From: Bacteroidales bacterium
Lineage (GTDB): Bacteria; Bacteroidota; Bacteroidia; Bacteroidales; Muribaculaceae
Direction: 5' to 3'
Length of the DNA stretch: 9,373 nucleotides
NCBI GenBank assembly: GCA_004553095.1
Contig: SFMJ01000092.1
Coordinates: 1-9,373, forward strand
How positions within the stretch are numbered: the first letter of the stretch is position 1; every line of letters starts with the position of its first letter. A program made the position numbers and the translations under genes. The notes beneath the pieces were generated by a model. That model saw only the letters and a list, made by a program, of their open reading frames with translations. It had not been told where the DNA came from and made no database searches. Shown here piece after piece: positions 1-6,466 of the stretch.

Positions 1-86
1 TACAGGAGTATGCTCCTTTCAGCAAGTAATCAAAATCGACTCAAGGCTACGACCTCTACGACCCCAAAAATTTAAGGAACGCGCTC
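1..86. other. Non-coding strip downstream of the DoxX gene
   Basis: No gene is visible in this strip at the window edge. On the minus strand it lies after the stop of the DoxX-like gene and before whatever gene continues beyond position 1. In Bacteroides the DUF1599 and DoxX (BT_3928) pair is usually followed by tpiA, so a tpiA start just outside the window is an inference. The strip holds a short hairpin-capable palindrome at 4-17 (AGGAG, loop TATG, CTCCT), an imperfect 9-bp tandem repeat at 47-64 (CTACGACCT then CTACGACCC), and one copy of a 15-nt repeat at 27-41 described separately. Confidence 0.5.
27..41 (-). repeat. 15-nt repeat, copy 1 (possible promoter element)
   Basis: The plus-strand sequence TAATCAAAATCGACT differs by one base from 1991-2005. 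Read on the minus strand it contains GATTTTGATTA, which partly resembles a Bacteroidetes -7 box (TAnnTTTG). It would lie just upstream of a minus-strand gene that starts outside the window. The role as a promoter or operator is inference from position and similarity only. Confidence 0.4.
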
Positions 87-1451
87 TTAAGATCGGCAGC
101 GTCGTGTTATTGCTATGATCTTGTCACCGATCCGTGGCACCATGCTGATCACCACCAAGAAGGCTAATCCCGCTGCATATATCAAGAGATATTGCCAAAG
201 CATACGGTCGGAATCTACCGCAGCCGTCATCATCGCCTCTCGCCGGCGAGTCTTCGTCAGCGATTCTACATCAAGCGAAGAGAGGGTGCGCTTCCACCTC
301 ACTTTACCATCTTCTATATATACCACTGCCGGATTCCCTCGTGCCACCTCCTTGATGGCTGTATCATCGCCTGTATATATGCCATATTCCGGCATCGATA
401 AGTCTTTCCAAATCTCGATGCTCTGACTGTCTCCAGCCACTACGGCTATCATATCCAACTGCATATCTACGCTCCAATCATAGAGCTGATTGATCTTCCA
501 AGTCGTCGCCGGAGACACTTTCGTCAGATCGGGCATCAAGAGCATAATCACCCTATTGTCACGCCTCACCAAATCTTCCGACACATCATTCTCACCATCC
601 TCACTCCATATACGGAAGGTGCGCTCATCCGAATCAGTTGCAGCATCTTCATTCTGCGCATCTTTAGCACCGGGAGCTTCTGTTGCCACCTCCTCGCGCC
701 TTACAAATTCCCACCCAGACTCTTCATCGGGCAGAGCATCATCCTCGCTGAATGCCTGCTCCACACCATCCTTGGCATAGATAAATCGGAAGGTGGGTTC
801 ATCGCTATCATCAGTAGACATGCCATCATAGCTGATCAACTCCGTGCCAATCTTGTAGGTGCGGAAGTCGAGTAGTGGTTGCACCATATAGCCGACAAAC
901 GATACAATAGCTATCAGGGCAATCGAAAACACCGATTCCATCCACTGGAAGGCGGGCGAAATAATCGTAATACTCTTCGAGTTATACTTTAACAACCACA
1001 CTATAAGTAGCGTCAAAACGACATTCTTATAAAAAGTAGCCCAATTCGACAAGATGATAAAATCGCCGAAGCAACCACAATCCTTCACCGGGTCGCTGAC
1101 AGCGATCCAAAGGGTCAAGGGGAGCATCACCAACATAAAGAGCAATGCCATGATCGGTGTCGACCTTCGGTAGCACCCGAAGATGAAAGAGATGCCGACC
1201 GTAAACTCATATACGCAGAGCAAGACCACAGCCGCCAAGGTCAGATTGTCGATGCTCGGCAACCCCATCGCCTGGAAATATTCGCCAAACTTATATAGCG
1301 AACCCCAGGGATCGATCGCCTTGACGAATCCCGACACGACAAACGTGACGCCGACCAAAAGTCGCGCCACCCATGTTGCCACCGAGATCAGAGTCGGAGG
1401 CAGCGATTTGCCTTTAGTTATACCTAATCTTGATAAGAGCGAAAATTGCAT
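87..1451 (-). CDS. DoxX/MauE-like membrane protein with degenerate thioredoxin-like domain (BT_3928 family)
   Basis: This is an inner-membrane protein of 454 aa of unknown biochemical role, from a family common in Bacteroidetes. The N-terminal DoxX/MauE-like bundle has helices near residues 21-45 (with SGFVKAIDPWG just after), 67-93, 97-118 and 140-154. A conserved CGCFGD motif at 125-130 has paired cysteines that could take part in redox chemistry. A fifth helix (174-190) leads to an acidic stretch (208-296), a thioredoxin-like segment (299-391) that lacks a CxxC motif, and a last helix (418-438). I chose the ATG at 1451, which overlaps the upstream DUF1599 gene by 38 nt. The ATG at 1508 would overlap by 95 nt. 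A GTG at 1382, just before the first helix, is another possibility. Overlap with DUF1599 implies co-transcription. Family assignment rests on the DoxX part and on the GNPAVVYIEDGKV-type C-terminal segment. A part in electron transfer or oxidative-stress defence, as suggested for DoxX relatives, is inference. Confidence 0.85.
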   Translation of the reverse strand: MQFSLLSRLGITKGKSLPPTLISVATWVARLLVGVTFVVSGFVKAIDPWGSLYKFGEYFQAMGLPSIDNLTLAAVVLLCVYEFTVGISFIFGCYRRSTPIMALLFMLVMLPLTLWIAVSDPVKDCGCFGDFIILSNWATFYKNVVLTLLIVWLLKYNSKSITIISPAFQWMESVFSIALIAIVSFVGYMVQPLLDFRTYKIGTELISYDGMSTDDSDEPTFRFIYAKDGVEQAFSEDDALPDEESGWEFVRREEVATEAPGAKDAQNEDAATDSDERTFRIWSEDGENDVSEDLVRRDNRVIMLLMPDLTKVSPATTWKINQLYDWSVDMQLDMIAVVAGDSQSIEIWKDLSMPEYGIYTGDDTAIKEVARGNPAVVYIEDGKVRWKRTLSSLDVESLTKTRRREAMMTAAVDSDRMLWQYLLIYAAGLAFLVVISMVPRIGDKIIAITRRCRS

Positions 1452-1962
1452 AATTGATGATATCCCTATAATTGGCATCGATACCCTCGGAGATGATGGT
1501 CTTGCCATGATTCGATTCGATCTCTTTGGTGCGCATCAACTTCTGAAGGATAATGTCGGTGAAACTGCTCACACGCATCTCACGCCAAGCCTCGTCATAG
1601 TCATGGTTCTTATTGACCATCAGCGATGTAGCGCTATTCACAGCCTTCTCATAGAGTTCGAGAGCTTGCGCCGGGGGAAGCGATTCGCCCGGTCCCAGCT
1701 CCATCTGTATAAGAGCCATGGCGCAATAATTGACAATGCCGATAAATTCCGGCTCGATCCCTTCATTTACAGCGGCAAAGTCGATGCCATTCACCTCAAG
1801 AGTGCGGATACGCTTTGCCTTGATATAGATCTGGTCGGTAAGACTCATCGGTCGCATCACACGCCACGAAGTGCCATAATCGAGCATCTTCTTCTCGAAT
1901 ATCGTGCGACATATCTTCTTGATCTCTTCGAATTGTTCGATCGTGTTCTGTCGTTTATCCAT
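1414..1962 (-). CDS. DUF1599 protein with two tandem copies of the domain
   Basis: This 182-aa protein is probably cytoplasmic, with no signal peptide or membrane helix. It contains two copies of the same unit. Copy 1 spans about residues 22-87 and copy 2 about 115-180. Both carry a core DYxxxWRxMR (28-37 and 121-130), then S-x-TD (40-43 and 133-136), EGI and NY. DUF1599 is an uncharacterised, mostly helical domain; comparative genomics has listed it among nucleotide-modification-associated domains, but I know of no shown activity. The charged, aromatic core conserved in both halves suggests a paired ligand-binding site, which is inference. The gene heads a minus-strand unit and overlaps the DoxX-like gene by 38 nt, an arrangement also found in Bacteroides. 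The ATG at 1962 is the only sensible start and lies at the divergent intergenic region. Confidence 0.88.
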   Translation of the reverse strand: MDKRQNTIEQFEEIKKICRTIFEKKMLDYGTSWRVMRPMSLTDQIYIKAKRIRTLEVNGIDFAAVNEGIEPEFIGIVNYCAMALIQMELGPGESLPPAQALELYEKAVNSATSLMVNKNHDYDEAWREMRVSSFTDIILQKLMRTKEIESNHGKTIISEGIDANYRDIINYAIFALIKIRYN

Positions 1963-1990
1963 CAGGTTTTTATTTCGTTTTTCCGGTTGT

Positions 1991-2005
1991 TAATCAAAAT
2001 CAACT
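1991..2005 (-). repeat. 15-nt repeat, copy 2 (possible promoter element)
   Basis: The sequence TAATCAAAATCAACT matches 27-41 with one difference. It ends 29 nt upstream of the DUF1599 start, a distance that suits a core promoter on the minus strand. A shorter relative (TAATCAAAATA) is at 2030-2040. It may be a -7 region variant or a regulator site; the sequence alone cannot decide. Confidence 0.4.
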
Positions 2006-2077
2006 GCTAATTTACAAAAATTGCCCGTCTAATCAAAATATTTCTCAATTCTTATCACTTAGATCAACGTTTTTCGT

Positions 2078-2085
2078 TAATTTTG
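2078..2085 (+). promoter_or_regulatory. Bacteroidetes -7 promoter box for the DUF4293 gene
   Basis: TAATTTTG fits the Bacteroidetes sigma-ABfr -7 consensus TAnnTTTG. It lies 40 nt before the ATG at 2126, giving a short leader of about 35 nt. I see no good TTTG -33 element about 20 nt upstream, so the call rests on the -7 box and its position. Confidence 0.5.
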
Positions 2086-2125
2086 CGATATAATTCAAAA
2101 CTCATCTTTTATTATAAGAATAATT

Positions 2126-2572
2126 ATGGTAATTCAACGTTGGCAATCAGTTCTGCTCCTCGTGGCAGCCGTAATGATGTCGTTGTTCACATTCATCACC
2201 ATCGGCAGTATCGAAAATGATGGTGTGGTTTATTCCTTCGACACTCTCGGTCTGCACACTTCCCAAGGCACCGCATGCTCCACGTGGGCATTCTTCGTGC
2301 TCTCACTCTTGAGTGCTCTCCTCCCACTGATCAATATTTTCAAGTATAATACACTCAAGTTGCAGCGCACACTCTGCATAGTAGAGTCGGTGATTATACT
2401 CTCGGTCATCGCCATCGAAGTGTTCTATGCCTTCTTCCATCTCCCGGAGGCTACAGTGCGACTCGGATGGTTGTGCTTTTCACCCCTCGTGGCACTGATC
2501 GCCGACTTATGGGCTCATCGCCTTATCGGCTCGGATATGAGAAAGCTTCGTGATTCCGACAGACTTAGATAG
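2126..2572 (+). CDS. DUF4293 family four-helix membrane protein
   Basis: This 148-aa integral membrane protein has unknown function. It opens with the typical IQRWQSVLLLVAAVMM segment: a short cytoplasmic start followed at once by helix 1 (about 7-25). Three more hydrophobic stretches lie near 52-71, 83-103 and 112-129. It ends in a positively charged tail (KLRDSDRLR) that is characteristic of DUF4293 proteins of Bacteroidetes. Length and topology fit the family. It begins close to a -7 box and has no overlapping neighbour; proS follows after 111 nt with its own promoter-like box. No catalytic motif is visible, so nothing can be said about its biochemical role. Confidence 0.85.
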   Translation: MVIQRWQSVLLLVAAVMMSLFTFITIGSIENDGVVYSFDTLGLHTSQGTACSTWAFFVLSLLSALLPLINIFKYNTLKLQRTLCIVESVIILSVIAIEVFYAFFHLPEATVRLGWLCFSPLVALIADLWAHRLIGSDMRKLRDSDRLR

Positions 2573-2592
2573 ATCATTTCGCATTTTTTTAT

Positions 2593-2600
2593 TATCTTTG
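2593..2600 (+). promoter_or_regulatory. Bacteroidetes -7 promoter box for proS
   Basis: TATCTTTG matches TAnnTTTG exactly. It lies 20 nt after the DUF4293 stop and 84 nt before the proS ATG at 2684, giving a leader of roughly 75 nt. The expected -33 position falls around 2569-2572, where no TTTG is present. Its place in an AT-rich spacer supports a separate promoter for proS. Confidence 0.55.
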
Positions 2601-2683
2601 CATTTTGTGGGCACACTTTCTCCGATCATTTCATGGTGAGCCCGAATATTAATGCTGATAAAACTTTTAAGAATATTTGTATA

Positions 2684-4165
2684 ATGGCAATCGAACTTAA
2701 AAATTTCACAAAACGTTCTGACAATTACTCTCAGTGGTATAACGAGTTAGTGATCAAAGCCGACCTCGCCGAGCAGTCTGCCGTAAGAGGTTGTATGGTG
2801 ATCAAGCCCTACGGCTATGCTATCTGGGAAAAGATGCAACATCAACTTGACTTGATGTTCAAAGAGACCGGTCATCAAAATGCCTATTTTCCCCTGTTGA
2901 TTCCGAAGTCATTCCTTAGCCGCGAGGCAGAACATGTCGAGGGTTTCGCCAAGGAGTGTGCAGTCGTAACTCACTATCGTCTGAAGACCAATCCTGATGG
3001 CAGCGGAGTAGTGGTCGACCCTGCCGCACGTCTCGAGGAGGAACTTATCATCCGACCCACTTCCGAGACTATCATTTGGAATACATATAAGAATTGGATC
3101 ACATCATATCGTGATCTTCCCATCCTGATCAACCAGTGGGCGAACGTGTTCCGTTGGGAGATGCGTACACGCATGTTCCTCCGCACCGCCGAGTTCCTCT
3201 GGCAGGAGGGTCACACTGCTCACGCCACACGTCAAGAGGCTGAAGAGGAGGCTATCCGTATGCTTCATGTATATCGCGATTTCGCCCAGAATTTCATGGC
3301 AGTTCCCGTGATCTGCGGTGTCAAGAGTGCCACTGAACGTTTCGCCGGTGCACTTGAGACCTACACCATCGAGGCAATGATGCAAGATGGCAAGGCACTT
3401 CAGAGCGGCACATCCCACTTCTTGGGTCAGAATTTCGCCAAGGCTTTCGACGTAACCTTTATGAACAAAGAGAATAAGCCTGAATATGTATGGGCCACCT
3501 CTTGGGGTGTTTCTACTCGTCTTATGGGTGCGCTGATCATGACACACAGCGATGACAATGGTCTGGTGCTGCCTCCCAAGTTGGCACCTATCCAGGTGGT
3601 GATTGTGCCTATCTACAAGAATGATGAAGGCCTCAAGGCTATCTCCGAGAAGGTTCTTCCCCTCGTGGATCAGCTCCGCAAGCGTGGCATCAGCGTGAAG
3701 TATGATGATGCCGACAATCGCCGTCCCGGCTTCAAGTTCGCCGACTATGAAGTGAAGGGAGTCCCCGTGCGACTCGCCATCGGTCAGCGAGACCTTGAAA
3801 ATGGCACCGTCGAACTCACTCGCCGTGACACTCTCGAGAAGCAAATCGTGCCCCTCGAAGGCATCGTTGATCTGATCGAGAAAGAACTCGACGACATCCA
3901 GACAGCACTCTATCAGCGTGCACTTGACAATCGTGAGCGCCGCACCATCACCGTAGACTCTTACGAAGAGTTCAAGGAGAAGATCGAACAGGGTGTCTTC
4001 ATCCTCGCTCACTGGGATGGCACTCCCGAGACCGAGGCACGCATCAAGGAGGAAACCAAGGCGACTATCCGTTGTATACCCTTCGATGGGGATACTACCC
4101 CCGGCGTCTGCATGGTCACCGGCAAGCCCTCCGCTCGAAGAGTACTATTCGCACGCTCTTACTAA
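2684..4165 (+). CDS. proS: Proline--tRNA ligase (ProRS, archaeal/eukaryotic type)
   Basis: Cytoplasmic class II aminoacyl-tRNA synthetase that activates proline with ATP and charges tRNA-Pro. The 493-aa product has the usual length for the Bacteroides enzyme and matches it closely along its whole length. Visible landmarks are the proline-recognition loop RPTSET (124-129), class II motif 2 (FLRTAEFLWQEGHT, 166-179), motif 3 (GVSTRLMGALI, 275-285), the anticodon-binding domain (about 300-400) and a C-terminal domain ending in FARSY. The lack of the large editing insertion between motifs 2 and 3 and the C-terminal tyrosine mark the archaeal/eukaryotic-like form rather than the E. coli form. The C-terminal region shows only two cysteines (464 and 476), so a four-cysteine zinc site is not evident. 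An in-frame ATG at 2633 would add 17 unconserved residues; the start at 2684 is preferred because homology begins there. Confidence 0.97.
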   Translation: MAIELKNFTKRSDNYSQWYNELVIKADLAEQSAVRGCMVIKPYGYAIWEKMQHQLDLMFKETGHQNAYFPLLIPKSFLSREAEHVEGFAKECAVVTHYRLKTNPDGSGVVVDPAARLEEELIIRPTSETIIWNTYKNWITSYRDLPILINQWANVFRWEMRTRMFLRTAEFLWQEGHTAHATRQEAEEEAIRMLHVYRDFAQNFMAVPVICGVKSATERFAGALETYTIEAMMQDGKALQSGTSHFLGQNFAKAFDVTFMNKENKPEYVWATSWGVSTRLMGALIMTHSDDNGLVLPPKLAPIQVVIVPIYKNDEGLKAISEKVLPLVDQLRKRGISVKYDDADNRRPGFKFADYEVKGVPVRLAIGQRDLENGTVELTRRDTLEKQIVPLEGIVDLIEKELDDIQTALYQRALDNRERRTITVDSYEEFKEKIEQGVFILAHWDGTPETEARIKEETKATIRCIPFDGDTTPGVCMVTGKPSARRVLFARSY

Positions 4166-4179
4166 TACCAAACATACCA

Positions 4180-4220
4180 CCGAGCGACATCGATCCCCCG
4201 CCGGGATCTGTGTCGCTCGG
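4180..4220 (+). terminator. Strong 16-bp hairpin between proS and dpp4 (terminator or leader structure)
   Basis: A 10-bp perfect outer stem (CCGAGCGACA at 4180-4189 with TGTCGCTCGG at 4211-4220) encloses a 2x2 internal loop and a 6-bp inner stem (GATCCC 4192-4197 with GGGATC 4203-4208) around a CCGCC loop. It begins 14 nt after the proS stop, as an intrinsic terminator would. The following bases (CTCTAATTCTTATCCTT) are only a weak U-rich tract. The dpp4 ATG comes 17 nt after the stem and no -7 box lies between, so it may instead be an attenuator, a processing site or an mRNA-stabilising element. Confidence 0.6.
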
Positions 4221-4237
4221 CTCTAATTCTTATCCTT

Positions 4238-6424
4238 ATGAAGTTAGCTCCATTTTTTGCCATGGCAGGCGTGATCTTTGCCGCCAACGTTTCTATGGCT
4301 TCCCCTCTCTCTGTGGAGGATTATTGTTCGATACCTGCCACCACTCCCGCCGGTGTCAAGGTGATGCATCCCCTCGCCGACGGAGTTTCTTTCTCCGCTA
4401 TCTCCGACGATGGCAAGCAGATCGATGTCTATAGTTATAAGACAGGTGAGAAGATCTCGACCCTCTTCTCCATCTCCGGTGTCAAAGGTGACCTGAAGAT
4501 CGATAGTTTCGATGGCTATGAGATAAGTAGCAATGAGAAGAAGATTCTACTCTGGAACAATACTCAGAAGATCTATCGCAATTCATTTACCGCCGATTAT
4601 TATGTCTACGACATCCTCCGCTCGACTCTCGCCCGAGTGTCGGAGGGGGGTGCTCAGCGTTGTGCCACTATCTCCCACGATGGCAGAATGGTGGCATACG
4701 TCCGAGATAATAATATCTTCATCTCCAACCTCGATTATGGCACCGACAACGCTATCACCAAGGATGGCAAGATCAATCAGGTGATCTATGGCGCTCCCGA
4801 CTGGGCGTATGAGGAGGAGTTTGGCGTCGACAATACCATCTGCTGGAGTGCCGATGACAATACCTTGGCATTCATACGCTTCGATGAGAGCCAAGTGCCG
4901 GTGTATTCTTTCGACAATTACAGTTATTACACCACCGAGACCCCTAAGGGTAAGGATTATCCCGACAGTTATTCTTACAAATATCCCCTCGCCGGATACC
5001 CCAACTCATCGGTCGAAGTGTTGGCATACGATCTCAACAATCGCACCACCAAGAAGATGGATCTTCCCACCACAGGCGAATATGTGCCGGCCATGGCATT
5101 TGATGGCGCCGGTGTCAATCTGATGGTGATGCTCCTGAATCGCGACCAAAATTCATTGCGGCTCTATCGCGTCAATCCCAAATCGACTGTAGCTCATCAG
5201 ATTTTGAATGAGAAGAGCGATGCCTGGCTTAGCCCCGATGCCTATCAGATGGTGAGATATTACGACAATTACTTCGTCATCGGCAGCGAACGTAGCGGCT
5301 ATCGTCACCTCTATGAATATGACTATAACGGCAACCTCAAGCGCCAACTCACCAAAGGAAATTGGAACGTGACCGATTATTATGGTTACGACTCAAAGCG
5401 AGGCATGCATTATGTTCAGACCACACAACAGGGTGCTATCAACCGCAACGTGTCGTCGGTCGACACCAAGGGGGCGGTGACTATGCTCAATAGCATCGAA
5501 GGAACCGAGTCCGCAGCCTTCAGCGCGAATTATGACTATTATCTCCGCACATACAGCTCAGCTACCGTACCTCCCCAATATAGCATCTGCAACAACAAGG
5601 GAAAATTGGTAAAGAATCTCGAGATGAATGAGGCGTATGCCTCCAAGTATGCTGCAGCTCCCCGTATGGAGTTCCTCAAGGTGAAGAATGCTGAAGGAGA
5701 GGAGATGGATGCCTATATCATCAAGCCTGTCGGCTTCAGTGAGTCACGCACATATCCCTTGGTGATGTATCAATATAATGGTCCTGACTCGCAACTTGTG
5801 CTCAATAAGTGGAAGATTGACGGCACATATTATTTTGCCGATCAGGGCTATGTGGTGGTGGCTGTCGATGGTCGAGGCACCGGCAATCGCGATCGCCGCT
5901 GGGCCAACTCCGTCTATCGCCATCTCGGCGAGTATGAAGTTGCCGACCAGCTCGCCGCAGCTTCCTATTTCGCATCACTCCCTTATATCGATGCCAACCG
6001 CACAGCTTGCTTCGGCTGGAGTTATGGCGGATATATGACCCTTATGGAGCTCTCCAACCCCAAGTGTCCCTTCAAGGCCGGCATCGCTATGGCTCCCGTC
6101 ACCGATTGGAGATATTATGACTCCATCTATACCGAGAGATATATGCTCACTCCTCAGCAGAATGAATCGGGTTATGACCGCGCTTCAGCCCTTAATAAGA
6201 CTGCCGGAGTGAATGCCCGTCTCCTTATCATGTCGGGCACCAACGACGATAATGTGCATTACTACAACACATTAGCGTATACTTCAAAACTCAATGCCGA
6301 GGGCAAGATCTTCGATATGATGTCGTATGCCGGTTTCGAACACAGTCTGCGCATGACCAATGCTCGCGTCCAACTCTATCGCAAGGCTGTCGATTTCCTC
6401 AATACCCAACTCGGCAAAAAGTAA
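4238..6424 (+). CDS. dpp4: Secreted dipeptidyl peptidase IV (S9B serine peptidase)
   Basis: Exopeptidase predicted to remove Xaa-Pro (and Xaa-Ala) dipeptides from peptide N-termini, probably in the periplasm, feeding peptide uptake. The 728-aa protein has a type I signal peptide (1-21, cleavage after VSMA). An N-terminal beta-propeller (about 40-480) carries the DPP IV signature DWAYEEEFG (188-196), whose paired glutamates bind the substrate amino terminus. The C-terminal alpha/beta-hydrolase domain has Tyr513 of the oxyanion site (QYNGP), nucleophile Ser595 (GWSYGGY), Asp670 (GTNDDNVH) and His702 (FEHS). Residue roles are by comparison with human and Porphyromonas gingivalis DPP IV. All catalytic residues are present and the length fits. 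The gene lies 17 nt after a hairpin, has no visible promoter and is followed after 42 nt by a membrane protein gene, so it is probably part of a longer transcript. The full glutamate motif makes DPP IV more likely than another S9 peptidase. Confidence 0.95.
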   Translation: MKLAPFFAMAGVIFAANVSMASPLSVEDYCSIPATTPAGVKVMHPLADGVSFSAISDDGKQIDVYSYKTGEKISTLFSISGVKGDLKIDSFDGYEISSNEKKILLWNNTQKIYRNSFTADYYVYDILRSTLARVSEGGAQRCATISHDGRMVAYVRDNNIFISNLDYGTDNAITKDGKINQVIYGAPDWAYEEEFGVDNTICWSADDNTLAFIRFDESQVPVYSFDNYSYYTTETPKGKDYPDSYSYKYPLAGYPNSSVEVLAYDLNNRTTKKMDLPTTGEYVPAMAFDGAGVNLMVMLLNRDQNSLRLYRVNPKSTVAHQILNEKSDAWLSPDAYQMVRYYDNYFVIGSERSGYRHLYEYDYNGNLKRQLTKGNWNVTDYYGYDSKRGMHYVQTTQQGAINRNVSSVDTKGAVTMLNSIEGTESAAFSANYDYYLRTYSSATVPPQYSICNNKGKLVKNLEMNEAYASKYAAAPRMEFLKVKNAEGEEMDAYIIKPVGFSESRTYPLVMYQYNGPDSQLVLNKWKIDGTYYFADQGYVVVAVDGRGTGNRDRRWANSVYRHLGEYEVADQLAAASYFASLPYIDANRTACFGWSYGGYMTLMELSNPKCPFKAGIAMAPVTDWRYYDSIYTERYMLTPQQNESGYDRASALNKTAGVNARLLIMSGTNDDNVHYYNTLAYTSKLNAEGKIFDMMSYAGFEHSLRMTNARVQLYRKAVDFLNTQLGKK

Positions 6425-6466
6425 TTGGCAGGCAGAGACATCTATTAGAACGCGTGGATACTGGCA

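Larger units (their letters stand above)
1963..2125. promoter_or_regulatory. Divergent intergenic region between DUF1599 and DUF4293 genes
   Basis: This AT-rich 163-bp spacer must drive both the minus-strand DUF1599 unit and the plus-strand DUF4293 gene. On the plus strand it has a matching -7 box at 2078-2085. On the minus strand I find no perfect TAnnTTTG. The nearest is TGATTTTG (1995-2002), one mismatch away, inside the 15-nt repeat at 1991-2005. Related TAATCAAAAT sequence occurs again at 2030-2039. No riboswitch or strong hairpin is evident. Confidence 0.55.

Noticed and set aside
1183..2010. Open frame of about 275 codons on the plus strand opposite the DoxX-like and DUF1599 genes
   Set aside because: It crosses two minus-strand genes with recognisable domains and its translation shows no domain or membrane pattern of its own.
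3104..4012. Long open frame of about 302 codons on the minus strand inside proS
   Set aside because: It lies wholly antisense to a clearly conserved proS, its translation resembles no protein family, and long antisense frames are common opposite genes with this codon usage.
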